The notes beneath the pieces are model-generated. The model saw nothing but the letters and a program-made list of their open reading frames with translations. It was not told the DNA's origin and searched no databases. From a virus, in IMG/VR virus record IMGVR_UViG_3300027714_000084, positions 1 through 28,680 of that record: 28,680 bases of DNA; one strand, 5' to 3'. This document shows positions 14,637 through 23,209 of the stretch, piece by piece. Every line of letters begins with the position of its first letter. Position 1 is the stretch's first letter. Position numbers and translations under genes: made by a program.

Positions 14637-14943
14637 TTGGATTATCCTTTTCCATCGCAGCGTACAAAACCATATAATTCATTACATCTAAACATCGTTG
14701 GTATGTGGTTTCATCGCTATGAGTTTTACCTGTTTTTGCATCGTTACAAATCGCATCGATATGTTTTAAAACATATACTATTAATGCCTGCTTTGCTGAA
14801 ATTCCAAGCCGCTCCGCAACATGCTTAAAATTATAAAACTTATCTTCGTTGCTAATAGTGTATTCAATGCTTTTGCTATCACTAATCTGGGATGCTTTTA
14901 CAAAGAATTCCTTTCTAAATGCATTATATTCTTCGTATTTCAT
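14530..14943 (-). CDS. DUF1599/Nmad1-like (MazG-related) protein
   Basis: A 137-residue protein. Residues 34-97 show the pattern of the DUF1599/nucleotide-modification-associated family: EDKFYNFKHVAERLG, then VLKHIDAICN, then the acidic helix QRCLDVMNYMVLYAAM. The conserved D..NF, KH.DAI and D..NY residues suggest a metal-dependent nucleotide pyrophosphohydrolase-like fold. The last 40 residues are Ser/Asn-rich and overprint the start of the next gene. The family call is from memory of the motif. A role in nucleotide-pool control next to replication genes fits. Confidence 0.6.
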   Translation of the reverse strand: MKYEEYNAFRKEFFVKASQISDSKSIEYTISNEDKFYNFKHVAERLGISAKQALIVYVLKHIDAICNDAKTGKTHSDETTYQRCLDVMNYMVLYAAMEKDNPNANNIEPSRDSSSKDISASKNGSEPGQWNDLKRNT

Positions 14944-15137
14944 TCGCTATCCCAGTTTATTAGCTCTTGTAAACATTCAACTGTGGTTGTTAAACTAGCG
15001 ATTTCAGCATCTAAAGTAACTATAGCATTTTCTAGTGTAATATATTTTTTTATATTACGCTTAAGAATATCTTGCTGATATGCATTCCAGCAGAACTCTT
15101 CACTCTGAACTTCTTCTATGTTATTAAATAAACTCAT
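14940..15137 (-). CDS. Helical hypothetical protein
   Basis: A 65-residue, acidic, helix-rich protein (MSLFNNIEEVQSEEFCWNAY, then a heptad stretch ENAIVTLDAEIASLTTTVEC). It overlaps the next gene's ATG by 4 nt and begins at the stop of the preceding 50-residue gene (TAATG). A short coiled coil is likely. No function is recognised. Confidence 0.55.
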   Translation of the reverse strand: MSLFNNIEEVQSEEFCWNAYQQDILKRNIKKYITLENAIVTLDAEIASLTTTVECLQELINWDSE

Positions 15138-15289
15138 TATTCCTCTCTTTTTTTATCATCAAATTGTGGATGAAGACTTTGAATTAAATAACTTAACTCT
15201 TCATCCGTTATTTCTTGCTCGTCACAATGTTCTAAACAATTAGTACATATATCTGTCCATTTAATAGGCGCAATACAACATAAACTCAT
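15137..15289 (-). CDS. Cys-rich miniprotein (50 aa)
   Basis: A 50-residue frame behind GGAGAGAAATA. It starts MSLCCIAPIKWTDICTNCLE and carries six Cys in the first 22 residues, including a CxxC, then an acidic helix (EITDEELSYLIQSLHP). TAATG junctions join it to both neighbours. A small zinc finger is likely. The operon context and ribosome site support it as a real gene. Confidence 0.6.
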   Translation of the reverse strand: MSLCCIAPIKWTDICTNCLEHCDEQEITDEELSYLIQSLHPQFDDKKREE

Positions 15290-15459
15290 TATTTCTCTCC
15301 TTTTTTATCTATTTCTCGCAAGACCTCATCGCATACTTCTATGGCAATGTCCATTCTCAAATCTTCATTAGATAGCGTTTTTCTTAACACCTTCTCTATA
15401 CAATCACCTACTACTTCAACTAAGGATGCTCTTAAATTTGGTTTCATGGGATGTGGCAT
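15289..15459 (-). CDS. Helical miniprotein (56 aa)
   Basis: A 56-residue frame behind AAGGAGAGAGA. The sequence begins MPHPMKPNLRASLVEVVGD and continues as one amphipathic helix region (DMAIEVCDEVLREI-like end, residues 36-50). It abuts its neighbours with TAATG and a 9-nt gap. I do not recognise it. Confidence 0.55.
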   Translation of the reverse strand: MPHPMKPNLRASLVEVVGDCIEKVLRKTLSNEDLRMDIAIEVCDEVLREIDKKGEK

Positions 15460-15468
15460 TCTCTCTCC

Positions 15469-15849
15469 TTATAATAGTTCAGCGGGATCACGACTATCAC
15501 GATCTTTAGACACGCCATTTTCGGGTTTATGGGTTTCTACGATCCCGCTTTTAAATAATTTCTTCATCCATTCATGCTTTACAATCCACAACCAAGGTTT
15601 ACGATCTTGACGGACCATGACTATATCTGCATTCCTAAATGACAAAAAATCTGCAATCTTTTTCCTTCTCTTTACCTGCACTAAAATTGTTAGGTCACCT
15701 TTGGTAGCCTTAACATCTATATCACTCTTTTCGCCAAAACTACGACCATCACTACCCCAGGATCTGTCGGCAATGAAGCCGAGTTCACGGAGCAATTCCA
15801 CGACCTCGACTTCACCTTGATAACCTTTACGTGATGCTTTAGAAGGCAT
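15469..15849 (-). CDS. PD-(D/E)XK Holliday-junction-resolvase-like nuclease
   Basis: A 126-residue basic protein. The N-terminus SRKGYQGEVEVVELLRELGF carries E13, followed by D43 and D45 in KSDIDVKATKG and Q58-x-K60 in LVQVKRRKK. This is the E...D...QxK layout of Hjc-like resolvases, including the common K-G-x-x-x-E-x-E start. The C-terminus (PWLWIVKHEWMKKL) is typical of a closing strand. It follows the SSB gene directly (TAATG overlap), so resolution of branched replication intermediates before packaging is a good guess. Confidence 0.75.
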   Translation of the reverse strand: MPSKASRKGYQGEVEVVELLRELGFIADRSWGSDGRSFGEKSDIDVKATKGDLTILVQVKRRKKIADFLSFRNADIVMVRQDRKPWLWIVKHEWMKKLFKSGIVETHKPENGVSKDRDSRDPAELL

Positions 15850-16349
15850 TAAAAAGGCAACTCATCATCAGCTTCCGCAGTTGGAGTAGCCTCAAATACT
15901 TTTTCTGCATCATACGTCTTTTTAAAAGCCGCATAAGACTCTTCTGCTTCCTTGTTTAATGGTACTTTTGGACATGGTGTTACTGTATAAGTAGTCTCCA
16001 TTCCATCACCATTTTTAGTGACAATCACATCATAGTCTTTAAGGTTACCCCACTCACTATTGCGATCTAACTCTGTAAGTTGCTTCTGGACTGTACTTTG
16101 AGTAATGTCGAGAACCTTGACTGAATTAGCACTATAAACTGGAATCTGCCAAAAATGCTTTGGTTTTTCACCCGCTGGCGCATCTCCTGCATTCTTCATC
16201 CTAACTGGCGTTTTATCATCTTGCCAAAACTGATAACCTAATACTGGCTTATCAAGAATACGAAATCTATTCTCACCTTTAAGAAATTTCATAAAACTAC
16301 TTTCGCCTGCACTTGGCACGCTGTAAGTCGCTTCTAATAATCCACTCAT
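15849..16349 (-). CDS. ssb: Single-stranded DNA-binding protein
   Basis: A 166-residue protein with a beta-rich core (FMKFLKGENRFRILDKPVLG, KPKHFWQIPVYS, YDVIVTKNGDGMETTYTV) and an acidic tail ending DDELPF. That tail matches the acidic-hydrophobic tip by which SSBs recruit partner enzymes. The FLKGEN-RFRIL start resembles phage SSB-like proteins of marine viruses. It is followed by a resolvase-like nuclease and, further on, the primase-helicase. Confidence 0.75.
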   Translation of the reverse strand: MSGLLEATYSVPSAGESSFMKFLKGENRFRILDKPVLGYQFWQDDKTPVRMKNAGDAPAGEKPKHFWQIPVYSANSVKVLDITQSTVQKQLTELDRNSEWGNLKDYDVIVTKNGDGMETTYTVTPCPKVPLNKEAEESYAAFKKTYDAEKVFEATPTAEADDELPF

Positions 16350-16351
16350 CT

Positions 16352-16570
16352 TTACTCCTTTTGTGTATTGTAGCTATATCCCTGTCGATCAATGAGTGCA
16401 ATTAAAGACGTATATGTCTTATGGTCTATAGTTGCTTTAACACCAATATCTGATTTCCAGACTTTTCGCGATCCAGGGATGTAAGTTTGGGATTCACCCA
16501 AAATTTTTATGACTTCTTGTGCGAATTGAACTCTATCTTTTTTATCTTTAATGTGGATAGTTAAAAACAT
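16352..16570 (-). CDS. Small hypothetical protein
   Basis: A 72-residue basic protein (MFLTIHIKDKKDRVQFAQEV, ending in GYSYNTQKE). No motif or family is recognised; an alpha/beta sandwich is plausible. The ATG coincides with one arm of a 10-bp inverted repeat and the ribosome site is weak (TTAGGAACTGCCC before ATG), so translation may be structure-controlled. It is the first gene after the regulator and directly upstream of the SSB gene. Confidence 0.55.
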   Translation of the reverse strand: MFLTIHIKDKKDRVQFAQEVIKILGESQTYIPGSRKVWKSDIGVKATIDHKTYTSLIALIDRQGYSYNTQKE

Positions 16571-16644
16571 GGGCAGTTCCTAATAGCGCAAAAGAGAGAG
16601 AGAGAGAGTAGGTATATAAACGCTACTTCAATCAGAACTGCCCA
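16570..16644 (-). promoter_or_regulatory. Leader hairpin and GA tract before the SSB block
   Basis: TGGGCAGTTC (16570-16579) and GAACTGCCCA (16635-16644) are perfect 10-bp inverted copies, 55 nt apart. The left copy includes the A of the start codon at 16570 and its ribosome site. Between them lies a (GA)-type dinucleotide run on the plus strand, 16591-16608. A palindrome ATTATATATAAT (about 16648-16659) with TATAAT on the minus strand lies just upstream. Folding would hide the start codon, so a regulated leader is likely. Confidence 0.5.
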
Positions 16645-16658
16645 AAGATTATATATAA

Positions 16659-16847
16659 TTAATAAGGCCATTTGATGAAATCTATCTTTAGGCCTAATAC
16701 GCGAGAAATACGAACTTTATGTTCATGTCGAAACTTTCTTTTACCACGCATCATAAGAGAAAGCATAGACTTATCTAATGCAATTTCACGTGCTAATTGG
16801 TTTTGACTAAACCCAGTTGCTTGCATATGTTCTAATAAAGTCTTCAT
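16659..16847 (-). CDS. Cro/CI-family HTH repressor
   Basis: A 62-residue protein with one helix-turn-helix of the Cro/CI (HTH_3) type: GFSQNQLAREIALDKSMLSL (residues 12-31) followed by MMRGKRKF. There is no dimerisation or cleavage domain, so it is Cro-sized. The ATG has no ribosome site. An 8-bp inverted repeat and promoter-like boxes lie immediately upstream, which fits autoregulation. It is the promoter-proximal gene of the replication operon and probably sets its timing. Confidence 0.8.
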   Translation of the reverse strand: MKTLLEHMQATGFSQNQLAREIALDKSMLSLMMRGKRKFRHEHKVRISRVLGLKIDFIKWPY

Positions 16848-16850
16848 AAC

Positions 16851-16881
16851 TGTTGACAGATATTAACATGTGTTGTCAACA
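16851..16881 (-). promoter_or_regulatory. Operator and promoter of the replication operon
   Basis: TGTTGACA (16851-16858) and TGTCAACA (16874-16881) are perfect 8-bp inverted half-sites with a 15-nt centre, 4 nt upstream of the regulator's ATG. On the minus strand, TTGCAT, 17 nt, then TTAATA is a possible -35/-10 pair that overlaps the palindrome. A start site there would leave a leader of under 15 nt, meaning a leaderless or nearly leaderless regulator mRNA. Autorepression is the natural reading. Confidence 0.55.
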
Positions 16882-16903
16882 CTATGCAAGTTTTATTTTT
16901 ACA

Positions 16904-18001
16904 TTAGAATTCTTCTTCGATTTGAGTATTTACAGTATATACATTAGGTGCTACCTGCTGCATATCTAGGCTATTGTGTGCAAATCTAGCAAACAAATGT
17001 TCCGATTCAGCATTTGATCCAACTGATGTATTATCAATGGAGAATATAAATGGTCTAGTCGGACCATCTACAAGATTCCAGGCATCTGAGATAACAGAAT
17101 CATCTGAAAATATATAGGTATGTGCTTCTACTGGTAACAGATCAGTATTTTGCATATAACTAAATGTTAAATTATACGATTGTCTACCACCATAAATATA
17201 TTGAGGACTAGTTGATGTAGATACCTTACCTATAGCAAAAGGACTTTTTGATGTAGTAGTCGCTGTTCTACCAAGATTTGTAGAAGTCGCATATCGCTGC
17301 CCACCTGCTGACTCTGCAACATTTACTTTATCATAGACAATAGATCTAGTCAAACTTAAATCAGGTGAGAATGGAAAATCAAAATATTCACCCATCATAA
17401 TCCCACCTACTCGTAAATCTGTCGATCCCCAAGTTTCATCATTATCAGCACCACTTCCACCATTAGCACCTTCAAATTGGATTGCCCAATGACGAAAACT
17501 TGTTTCAGCAAATGCTAAAATAGTAGTTCCATCCGTGCCTGGCTGAACAACTAAACTTTTATTATTTGCTCCGATAGTGCGAGTATCCGCATTTACTACC
17601 TCTGTAAATGCAATTCCATTCCAAAGTGCATCGCCAGAGTCATCAATAGCTCCAGCGTCTATTACATCTACGTCTGTTGCAAGGTTTCCAGCAAATATTC
17701 TAATTTTGCCAAGTGCAGTATTTAAATTGTGATTTAATATAGCAATGTAATTTTGTTTGTAACTAGCAGTTGAAAAAGTAATATTAATTAAAACATGATC
17801 CGCATTATTTGCAGAGGTGTCAAATGTAACTTGATTTAAGGGTCGCAGATCAAATAGTTCATCCGCACTGCCAGTTTGAACCCCAATAGTATCTACATTA
17901 GCCGTTGTTGGTTTTACCTCGCCAATAGCTGAACCTCTTGCTCGATGATAGCTAATTAAGTCTGGATATATTCTAGGAGTTTTAATAGTTTGATTTGCCA
18001 T
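16904..18001 (-). CDS. Distal tail / baseplate structural protein
   Basis: A 365-residue, Thr/Asn/Ser-rich protein with beta-rich composition. A middle section (HWAIQFEGANGG, STDLRVGGIMMGEYFDFPF, then LTRSIVYDKVNVAESAGGQR) resembles distal tail proteins that sit at the end of the tube. It is the last gene of the tail operon, starting on the stop of the large hub protein (TGATG). It ends 22 nt from the regulator's operator. I infer a tail-tip role from position and composition; no enzyme motif is seen. Confidence 0.65.
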   Translation of the reverse strand: MANQTIKTPRIYPDLISYHRARGSAIGEVKPTTANVDTIGVQTGSADELFDLRPLNQVTFDTSANNADHVLINITFSTASYKQNYIAILNHNLNTALGKIRIFAGNLATDVDVIDAGAIDDSGDALWNGIAFTEVVNADTRTIGANNKSLVVQPGTDGTTILAFAETSFRHWAIQFEGANGGSGADNDETWGSTDLRVGGIMMGEYFDFPFSPDLSLTRSIVYDKVNVAESAGGQRYATSTNLGRTATTTSKSPFAIGKVSTSTSPQYIYGGRQSYNLTFSYMQNTDLLPVEAHTYIFSDDSVISDAWNLVDGPTRPFIFSIDNTSVGSNAESEHLFARFAHNSLDMQQVAPNVYTVNTQIEEEF

Positions 18002-20853
18002 CAGCCAACCTCTCTTGCTGTTATACTAACCTTGCCAGGCGAGCGTTTTGTTTCAATAATCATAAAATATTTACTAGTGCTAAAATCTATACCAAACATT
18101 TCTACTGGCAACTCTGTAAATGTTACTATATCCCCAGTTTCTAGGATGCAACCTTTTGCTGGATTTAGTATATCGCATTGTACTAATATTTTTATTTCAC
18201 CAATGATATTATTATAGTAGCTAAACCAATCTGCATTACAATCTGCATTCGCAGACGTAGGAATTACTCCAACATTCATATCTAAATTTTGCTGTTTAAT
18301 CCCTTCTTTATCACCTAAGTTATATTTTACTCTTGTAGTAGCATTGGTTGCAGTAACGGATTGATAATACCGATTGCTTTTTGCTGGATGTAAATGATTA
18401 GATATTTCCATCTTGGTTGTAACTTCACTTAATCCAGTTGTACTAACATTAATATTGTTTATATCATTTTTTGTAAGATTTAATGTAGCAGATAATTCAC
18501 TAGATTTTTTAACATGTATGTACTTTAGTAAACCAGTTGGATCAATTTTATAGCAAAATCCAAATTCATAAGCTAACTGATCCAATTTATCTTTTAACGA
18601 AGTTGGTTCTAGTTGCCAGTAACGTATTTTCCAATTATCAATAGCTCGATCAGTATTCAACGATGCATAATTCGTTGGTGTATCACTAGATAAACCACCA
18701 AATCTCATTAATAAATCTCTGTGCGCATCATGTCCATGTGCAATTGCACCATCATCCCAAGATGCATTTAAACCATTACCGCCAACATAAAAATAATTTA
18801 AATTTTCTAAAGTTGATAAATCTCTGTCATCATCATATAAGTAAATAGATGCTTTAACCTCAACACCATAAATTTTTAACGTATGAGCAGTAAAACTTTG
18901 GCCACCACCAGAGGAGAGAGCAGTCCATCTTGATTGGATTTCGCTAGTTGCTTGAAAATTTGTTGTATCTTTTTGTATAGTAGTACCGCTATCACCAGTA
19001 GTTGCTAACTGTTGATTAGTAAAATTGCCAATACGATTTCCTGAAAGTGTACTTCCATTTTTAAATATTTCCAATTTATATGGCATTGTACCTGAATGAC
19101 TACTAGATGGATCTGCTTTCACTCTAAAATCAATCTGAAGAATAGCACTATTATCAAAAATTTTATTTAAACTTGTAAATTGCAAAAATGCAATATCGTT
19201 AACATCATCCATTGTTGATTCAGCAAAAGTTGTAAAATTAATTCTACCTTCCAATGTTCTTTCAAATGGGTTTTCATCATTTGTCATCATAGTAACACCA
19301 AACTGATTTGTTCCTAACTTTGGAACATACACACCAGTAGCTCTAAATTTACTAGGTGTTTTCAATATATGAACATCATTTTGAAAAATAGTTGCTTCTG
19401 CTTCTGTATTATTGTCGTGGTCCTGCGTGCATTTAAAAAAATAATCATCAACATGTAAATGTATAAAATTATTATCTCCCGATGAAAATGATTTTGGTAA
19501 TATACAAGATATTGAACCACTACCAATTGTACTAGAGCCTGATGCATTATTTTCTGTTGATAATCCTTGCGTAATATCTATGATTGGGACTGGATACAAA
19601 CCACCATAAGCGCTATCCTCTAGAGTACTATAAAGAAATGAACCATAAACTGTTTGTTCATAAATATGCTTAATACTATGTTTTTTTTGTGGAAATGAGA
19701 TTTTATCCCAAGGTCTATGAGAATGTATTTGTAATGAAAGTTCTTGATTTTGATTGATTTGAACATCAACTAATCTGCCAGTAAAAATACGTTGACAATC
19801 ACTAAGTGAAGTAGCTCCATTGAACTGAGCATAGACATGCACTTCTTTGTTTAAATAATTATTAGTTCCGTTAAAAATTCTTTTATATATGTCTATTCCA
19901 TTGAAAGGAACATTAGCTAGGTTTAAGCTTATATTACTTGACGTTGATTGACCCGAAGTTATATTAATAGAATCGCGAAGGCTTACGTTATTATTTAATA
20001 CTGCTCCTGGATAAAAATTATCGTCAATAACAGTATCACTCGTAGCCACACCAAAAGAGTGTATGAACTCTGTAAACTGACCTATTGCCCATACTTTTGC
20101 ATCACCAGGTCCAGTATCTTTATTATCGTGTAACACAGTACCATTATTACTATTCGAACTCGAGTCAAAGACTGTATCTCCATTGCCCTCATCTAATTTC
20201 CAATAGGCTACTAATCCGCTTGCAGTGCTATCAACAGTGCGATTATAAAAATGTAGTATTTCATCATCTTTTCGAGCCACTTCCCATATTCGAATATGCG
20301 CCATTTTCCCATTAAAAAAATTTCCGCTACTATAATTTTGATTTCTCCCAACTAATAATTCTACATCTGTAGAAGTTCCACCTGCGGGATCAGTCAGCGC
20401 ACTAGATGTATGCTGTAATACTCCATTTAAATAAATACGTACTTTATCGTCCGCATTATCTCTTGTTGCTGCGATATGATGCCAATTATTCAGACTTAAC
20501 GCAATATCATCGTCTAATGTATTAGCGGCTGTACCATCACCATGCTCGTAATTAAGAGCTATGTCAACTGCACTAGATGCAGCAGAAGTGCTTAAGACAA
20601 ATACGGCATTCGTTGCTTCTGCTTCATCGCTACTATCATTATGCCCTAGAGAAAGAATAGGCATACTATCACCTACATCTGCCCACATCCACAGCTCAAT
20701 AGTAAAACTATTATATTTTTCTAGTATATCGCCAAAATTTAAATAATTAGAATCTCCATTGCTAAATTCCATGCAGTTTTTATTATCAGCGGTAAATTCA
20801 AATGCCCAGTTCTCAGTAATGTTAGACTCTGTAGGTGCATTGGATAACGCCAT
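18001..20853 (-). CDS. Large tail hub protein with N-terminal LamG lectin domain
   Basis: A 950-residue protein. Residues about 25-225 form a concanavalin-A/LamG-type domain: FSNGDSNYLNFGDI, FTIELWMWADVG, NNWHHIAATRDNADDKVRIY and KMAHIRIWEVARKDDEI are its typical strands. Residues about 265-400 and 720-950 resemble tail-hub (Tal/gp27-like) regions: QRIFTGRLVDVQINQ, then DKLDQLAYEFGFCYKIDP, then GDIVTFTELP near the end. The LamG part may bind host polysaccharide. It is adjacent to the tape-measure stop and upstream of the distal tail gene. Confidence 0.75.
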   Translation of the reverse strand: MALSNAPTESNITENWAFEFTADNKNCMEFSNGDSNYLNFGDILEKYNSFTIELWMWADVGDSMPILSLGHNDSSDEAEATNAVFVLSTSAASSAVDIALNYEHGDGTAANTLDDDIALSLNNWHHIAATRDNADDKVRIYLNGVLQHTSSALTDPAGGTSTDVELLVGRNQNYSSGNFFNGKMAHIRIWEVARKDDEILHFYNRTVDSTASGLVAYWKLDEGNGDTVFDSSSNSNNGTVLHDNKDTGPGDAKVWAIGQFTEFIHSFGVATSDTVIDDNFYPGAVLNNNVSLRDSINITSGQSTSSNISLNLANVPFNGIDIYKRIFNGTNNYLNKEVHVYAQFNGATSLSDCQRIFTGRLVDVQINQNQELSLQIHSHRPWDKISFPQKKHSIKHIYEQTVYGSFLYSTLEDSAYGGLYPVPIIDITQGLSTENNASGSSTIGSGSISCILPKSFSSGDNNFIHLHVDDYFFKCTQDHDNNTEAEATIFQNDVHILKTPSKFRATGVYVPKLGTNQFGVTMMTNDENPFERTLEGRINFTTFAESTMDDVNDIAFLQFTSLNKIFDNSAILQIDFRVKADPSSSHSGTMPYKLEIFKNGSTLSGNRIGNFTNQQLATTGDSGTTIQKDTTNFQATSEIQSRWTALSSGGGQSFTAHTLKIYGVEVKASIYLYDDDRDLSTLENLNYFYVGGNGLNASWDDGAIAHGHDAHRDLLMRFGGLSSDTPTNYASLNTDRAIDNWKIRYWQLEPTSLKDKLDQLAYEFGFCYKIDPTGLLKYIHVKKSSELSATLNLTKNDINNINVSTTGLSEVTTKMEISNHLHPAKSNRYYQSVTATNATTRVKYNLGDKEGIKQQNLDMNVGVIPTSANADCNADWFSYYNNIIGEIKILVQCDILNPAKGCILETGDIVTFTELPVEMFGIDFSTSKYFMIIETKRSPGKVSITAREVG

Positions 20854-22818
20854 CTATGCAAGACCTTGATTACTAACTTTTTGTATTTCTGGAATTAAGT
20901 TATCTCTCACAAACTCATCATTCCCAATCATATTACCTGATATATTAATTGTCACTCCACCACCGCTACCACTTCTATTCATGTTTGCTAAGTTTTGAAC
21001 TCCAATATTTTGTACTGCGGATTTTTTCATTATAAATTCACCTGCTTGCGCCATGATAGGAACATTATCCTGTCCTTGCACCTGTCCACCTTGCGCAAAT
21101 CTTTGAATACTATTATTTTTTATTAAACCACCAGTGTGACCAACCAACATTCCTACTGATTGTACAATAGCACCAGGTACTTGACCACCTGGTACTAACA
21201 TCATAAGTTTACCTACCATTTGAAATATTTGACCTTTAGTCATTTCAGATTCACCACGCAGCATAGCCATTGCGCTTGCAGCCGCTAAAATACTATTAGC
21301 AAATTGATTAGCACTAGCAGCACTGTCTTTAATGCTCTTTGCTACGCCTTTCCCAGCTTCTTTATTTAAATCATCTAATTCGTCTTTTGCTTTTTTAAAT
21401 GTCTCCTGTCTTTGTTCTTCTAAAAACGCTTCTTCGTCTAATTCAGCTTGCATCTCATCTAATTCTTGTTGAGCCTTACTTTTTGTTAGCTTATCTAATT
21501 CTTTTTCTGCTGCAATTCTTTTATTTATACGATCAGTTATAATTTCTACTTGGTTAATTGCTATTTCCATGTTAATGCTCGTTTTTCCAGAATTTCTTAT
21601 ACGCTCTTGCTCTACTAAACTAAGACCATTGAGTGCAGCTTCTTGCGCTAATAAACCTGCAACTTGATCTCTATAACCTTCCACTAATGAATCAATAGTT
21701 TTCTGTGTTGTGGCATTTCGTGTAGCCATTGTATCTACTGCTATGGAGACTTGACCAAGTGTTTTTAAATATTCTGCGTACTGTTCGTTTTGATTTTCCA
21801 AAGCGCCTGTCGAATCATCTACACTTGTTTTCAAATGATCAAATGTGCCTAGTAATTGAAACAGTTTATCTACACCAAGTACAGTCGCAGTTAAGGCAAT
21901 AGCCTTTGCTATTTTCATAAATCCACCAAATGCTGCGGTTGTTAATAGTGCTTGTATTCTTAGAATACCAAACGCACTACCCAAAACACCAATACTTGTT
22001 GCAATTTCCGCAGTTCTTTTTGGATCTAAAGATCTAAAAAAAGTTTCTGCCCCTTGCGCTACTGCTGTTAATGGACCTAAAAGATTTTCTCCAATCTGCG
22101 CAGCAAAACGTAGCATAGCATCTTGCATGTTGGTCACTGCACCTGAAAAAGTTTTAGATAGTCGATCTGCACTACCTGAAATACGACCATCTGGATCGGT
22201 CATTGCCTGAAGTAAAGCTACTCTAAACTCTGGTAATGTTATTTTTGATAAATCAGTAATGCCTTGAGAGTCTTTAATTAACTGCAATATTCCACGCTCT
22301 CTGAGTATATCAGCCGCGCCAGCTCCACCAGCAAACGCACGACCTAGTGAACTAGCTGCTTCAGTTGCAGTCGTTCCCATAAAGGCTGCCAAATCTGTTG
22401 TAGCTCGTAAGGTTAGTTTAGCGTCTAAGCCAAACGCTTGCAATTGCGCACCTGCATTGACCACATCTTGCAATTGAAATGGAGTAGTAGCGGCTACCTG
22501 ATTAAATGCTTTAAATGCTATCTCGGCTTCCTTAACACTGCCAGTTAAACCAACTAACCTTGTTTTTACATCTTGAAAACCAGATGATGCTTGAACAAAT
22601 TTATTCATTATTGCAACTGCGCCACCAAGAGCAAAACTATACACTAAAATTTTATTTCTTAAACTACCAATTGATCCAATTAAACCCGAAGTCTGACCAC
22701 GCATATTATTAGCAGTTTTATTATAACTCTTGGTCTTGGTATCTAAACTTTTTATGTCTTTGGTTGCACGTGAAAAACCTTTAGTACGAACCTCGATGAT
22801 AAACTTTTTTTCAGCCAT
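20854..22818 (-). CDS. Tail tape-measure protein
   Basis: A 654-residue protein with a long helical N-terminal half (FSRATKDIKSLDTKTKSYNK), an Ala/Gly-rich hydrophobic section (LGGAVAIMNKFVQASSGFQD) and a charged coiled-coil (QQELDEMQAELDEEAFLEEQ). The C-terminus is Gly/Gln-rich (GGLIKNNSIQRFAQGGQVQG, then AQAGEFIMKKSAVQ), typical of tape measures. Its length predicts a tail of roughly 100 nm by the usual 0.15 nm per residue. It follows the frameshifted chaperone genes by an 8-nt overlap, the canonical place. Confidence 0.9.
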   Translation of the reverse strand: MAEKKFIIEVRTKGFSRATKDIKSLDTKTKSYNKTANNMRGQTSGLIGSIGSLRNKILVYSFALGGAVAIMNKFVQASSGFQDVKTRLVGLTGSVKEAEIAFKAFNQVAATTPFQLQDVVNAGAQLQAFGLDAKLTLRATTDLAAFMGTTATEAASSLGRAFAGGAGAADILRERGILQLIKDSQGITDLSKITLPEFRVALLQAMTDPDGRISGSADRLSKTFSGAVTNMQDAMLRFAAQIGENLLGPLTAVAQGAETFFRSLDPKRTAEIATSIGVLGSAFGILRIQALLTTAAFGGFMKIAKAIALTATVLGVDKLFQLLGTFDHLKTSVDDSTGALENQNEQYAEYLKTLGQVSIAVDTMATRNATTQKTIDSLVEGYRDQVAGLLAQEAALNGLSLVEQERIRNSGKTSINMEIAINQVEIITDRINKRIAAEKELDKLTKSKAQQELDEMQAELDEEAFLEEQRQETFKKAKDELDDLNKEAGKGVAKSIKDSAASANQFANSILAAASAMAMLRGESEMTKGQIFQMVGKLMMLVPGGQVPGAIVQSVGMLVGHTGGLIKNNSIQRFAQGGQVQGQDNVPIMAQAGEFIMKKSAVQNIGVQNLANMNRSGSGGGVTINISGNMIGNDEFVRDNLIPEIQKVSNQGLA

Positions 22819-23209
22819 TATTTTTCTTCATATCTTCTTTTTGCAATGCATTAAATTCTTCATCTATAGCTGAAAAGATGACTAAGCGATGATAATCTGC
22901 ATTATCTATCGTTGTAGCCAATGGTAAATTGAACCTTTTCATAGCCATGTACTCTTCAAGCGCAAATATAGCTTCAGGTGTGTGAAAGTACGATGAGTCA
23001 GCGCAGAATACCAATGAGTAATATAACGTAGCACCAAGCGTAAATTTCCCATCATGGTCACTATCTATAATCCGATCAATCTCTGCCCATAGCTCTTCTT
23101 CCGTATAGGTAATGTTTTTTTTAAGAGTCGGAGACTGCGCAATGTATGGAAATGATAAGTTGCGTGTGGGTTGTTGTTTATAGCTCATCCACACAGCAAC
23201 TCGGTGCAT
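22811..23209 (-). CDS. Tail assembly chaperone, T-like part
   Basis: A 132-residue frame that lies in the -1 frame relative to the preceding chaperone gene. It is probably made mainly as the second half of a fusion through the frameshift site. It contains an acidic helical middle (EEELWAEIDRIIDSDHDGK) and LEEYMAMKRFNLPL. The start MHRVAVWMSYKQQ could also initiate independently, but no ribosome site is clear. In lambda the GT product bridges tape measure and tube protein; the position here is the same. Confidence 0.7.
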   Translation of the reverse strand: MHRVAVWMSYKQQPTRNLSFPYIAQSPTLKKNITYTEEELWAEIDRIIDSDHDGKFTLGATLYYSLVFCADSSYFHTPEAIFALEEYMAMKRFNLPLATTIDNADYHRLVIFSAIDEEFNALQKEDMKKNNG

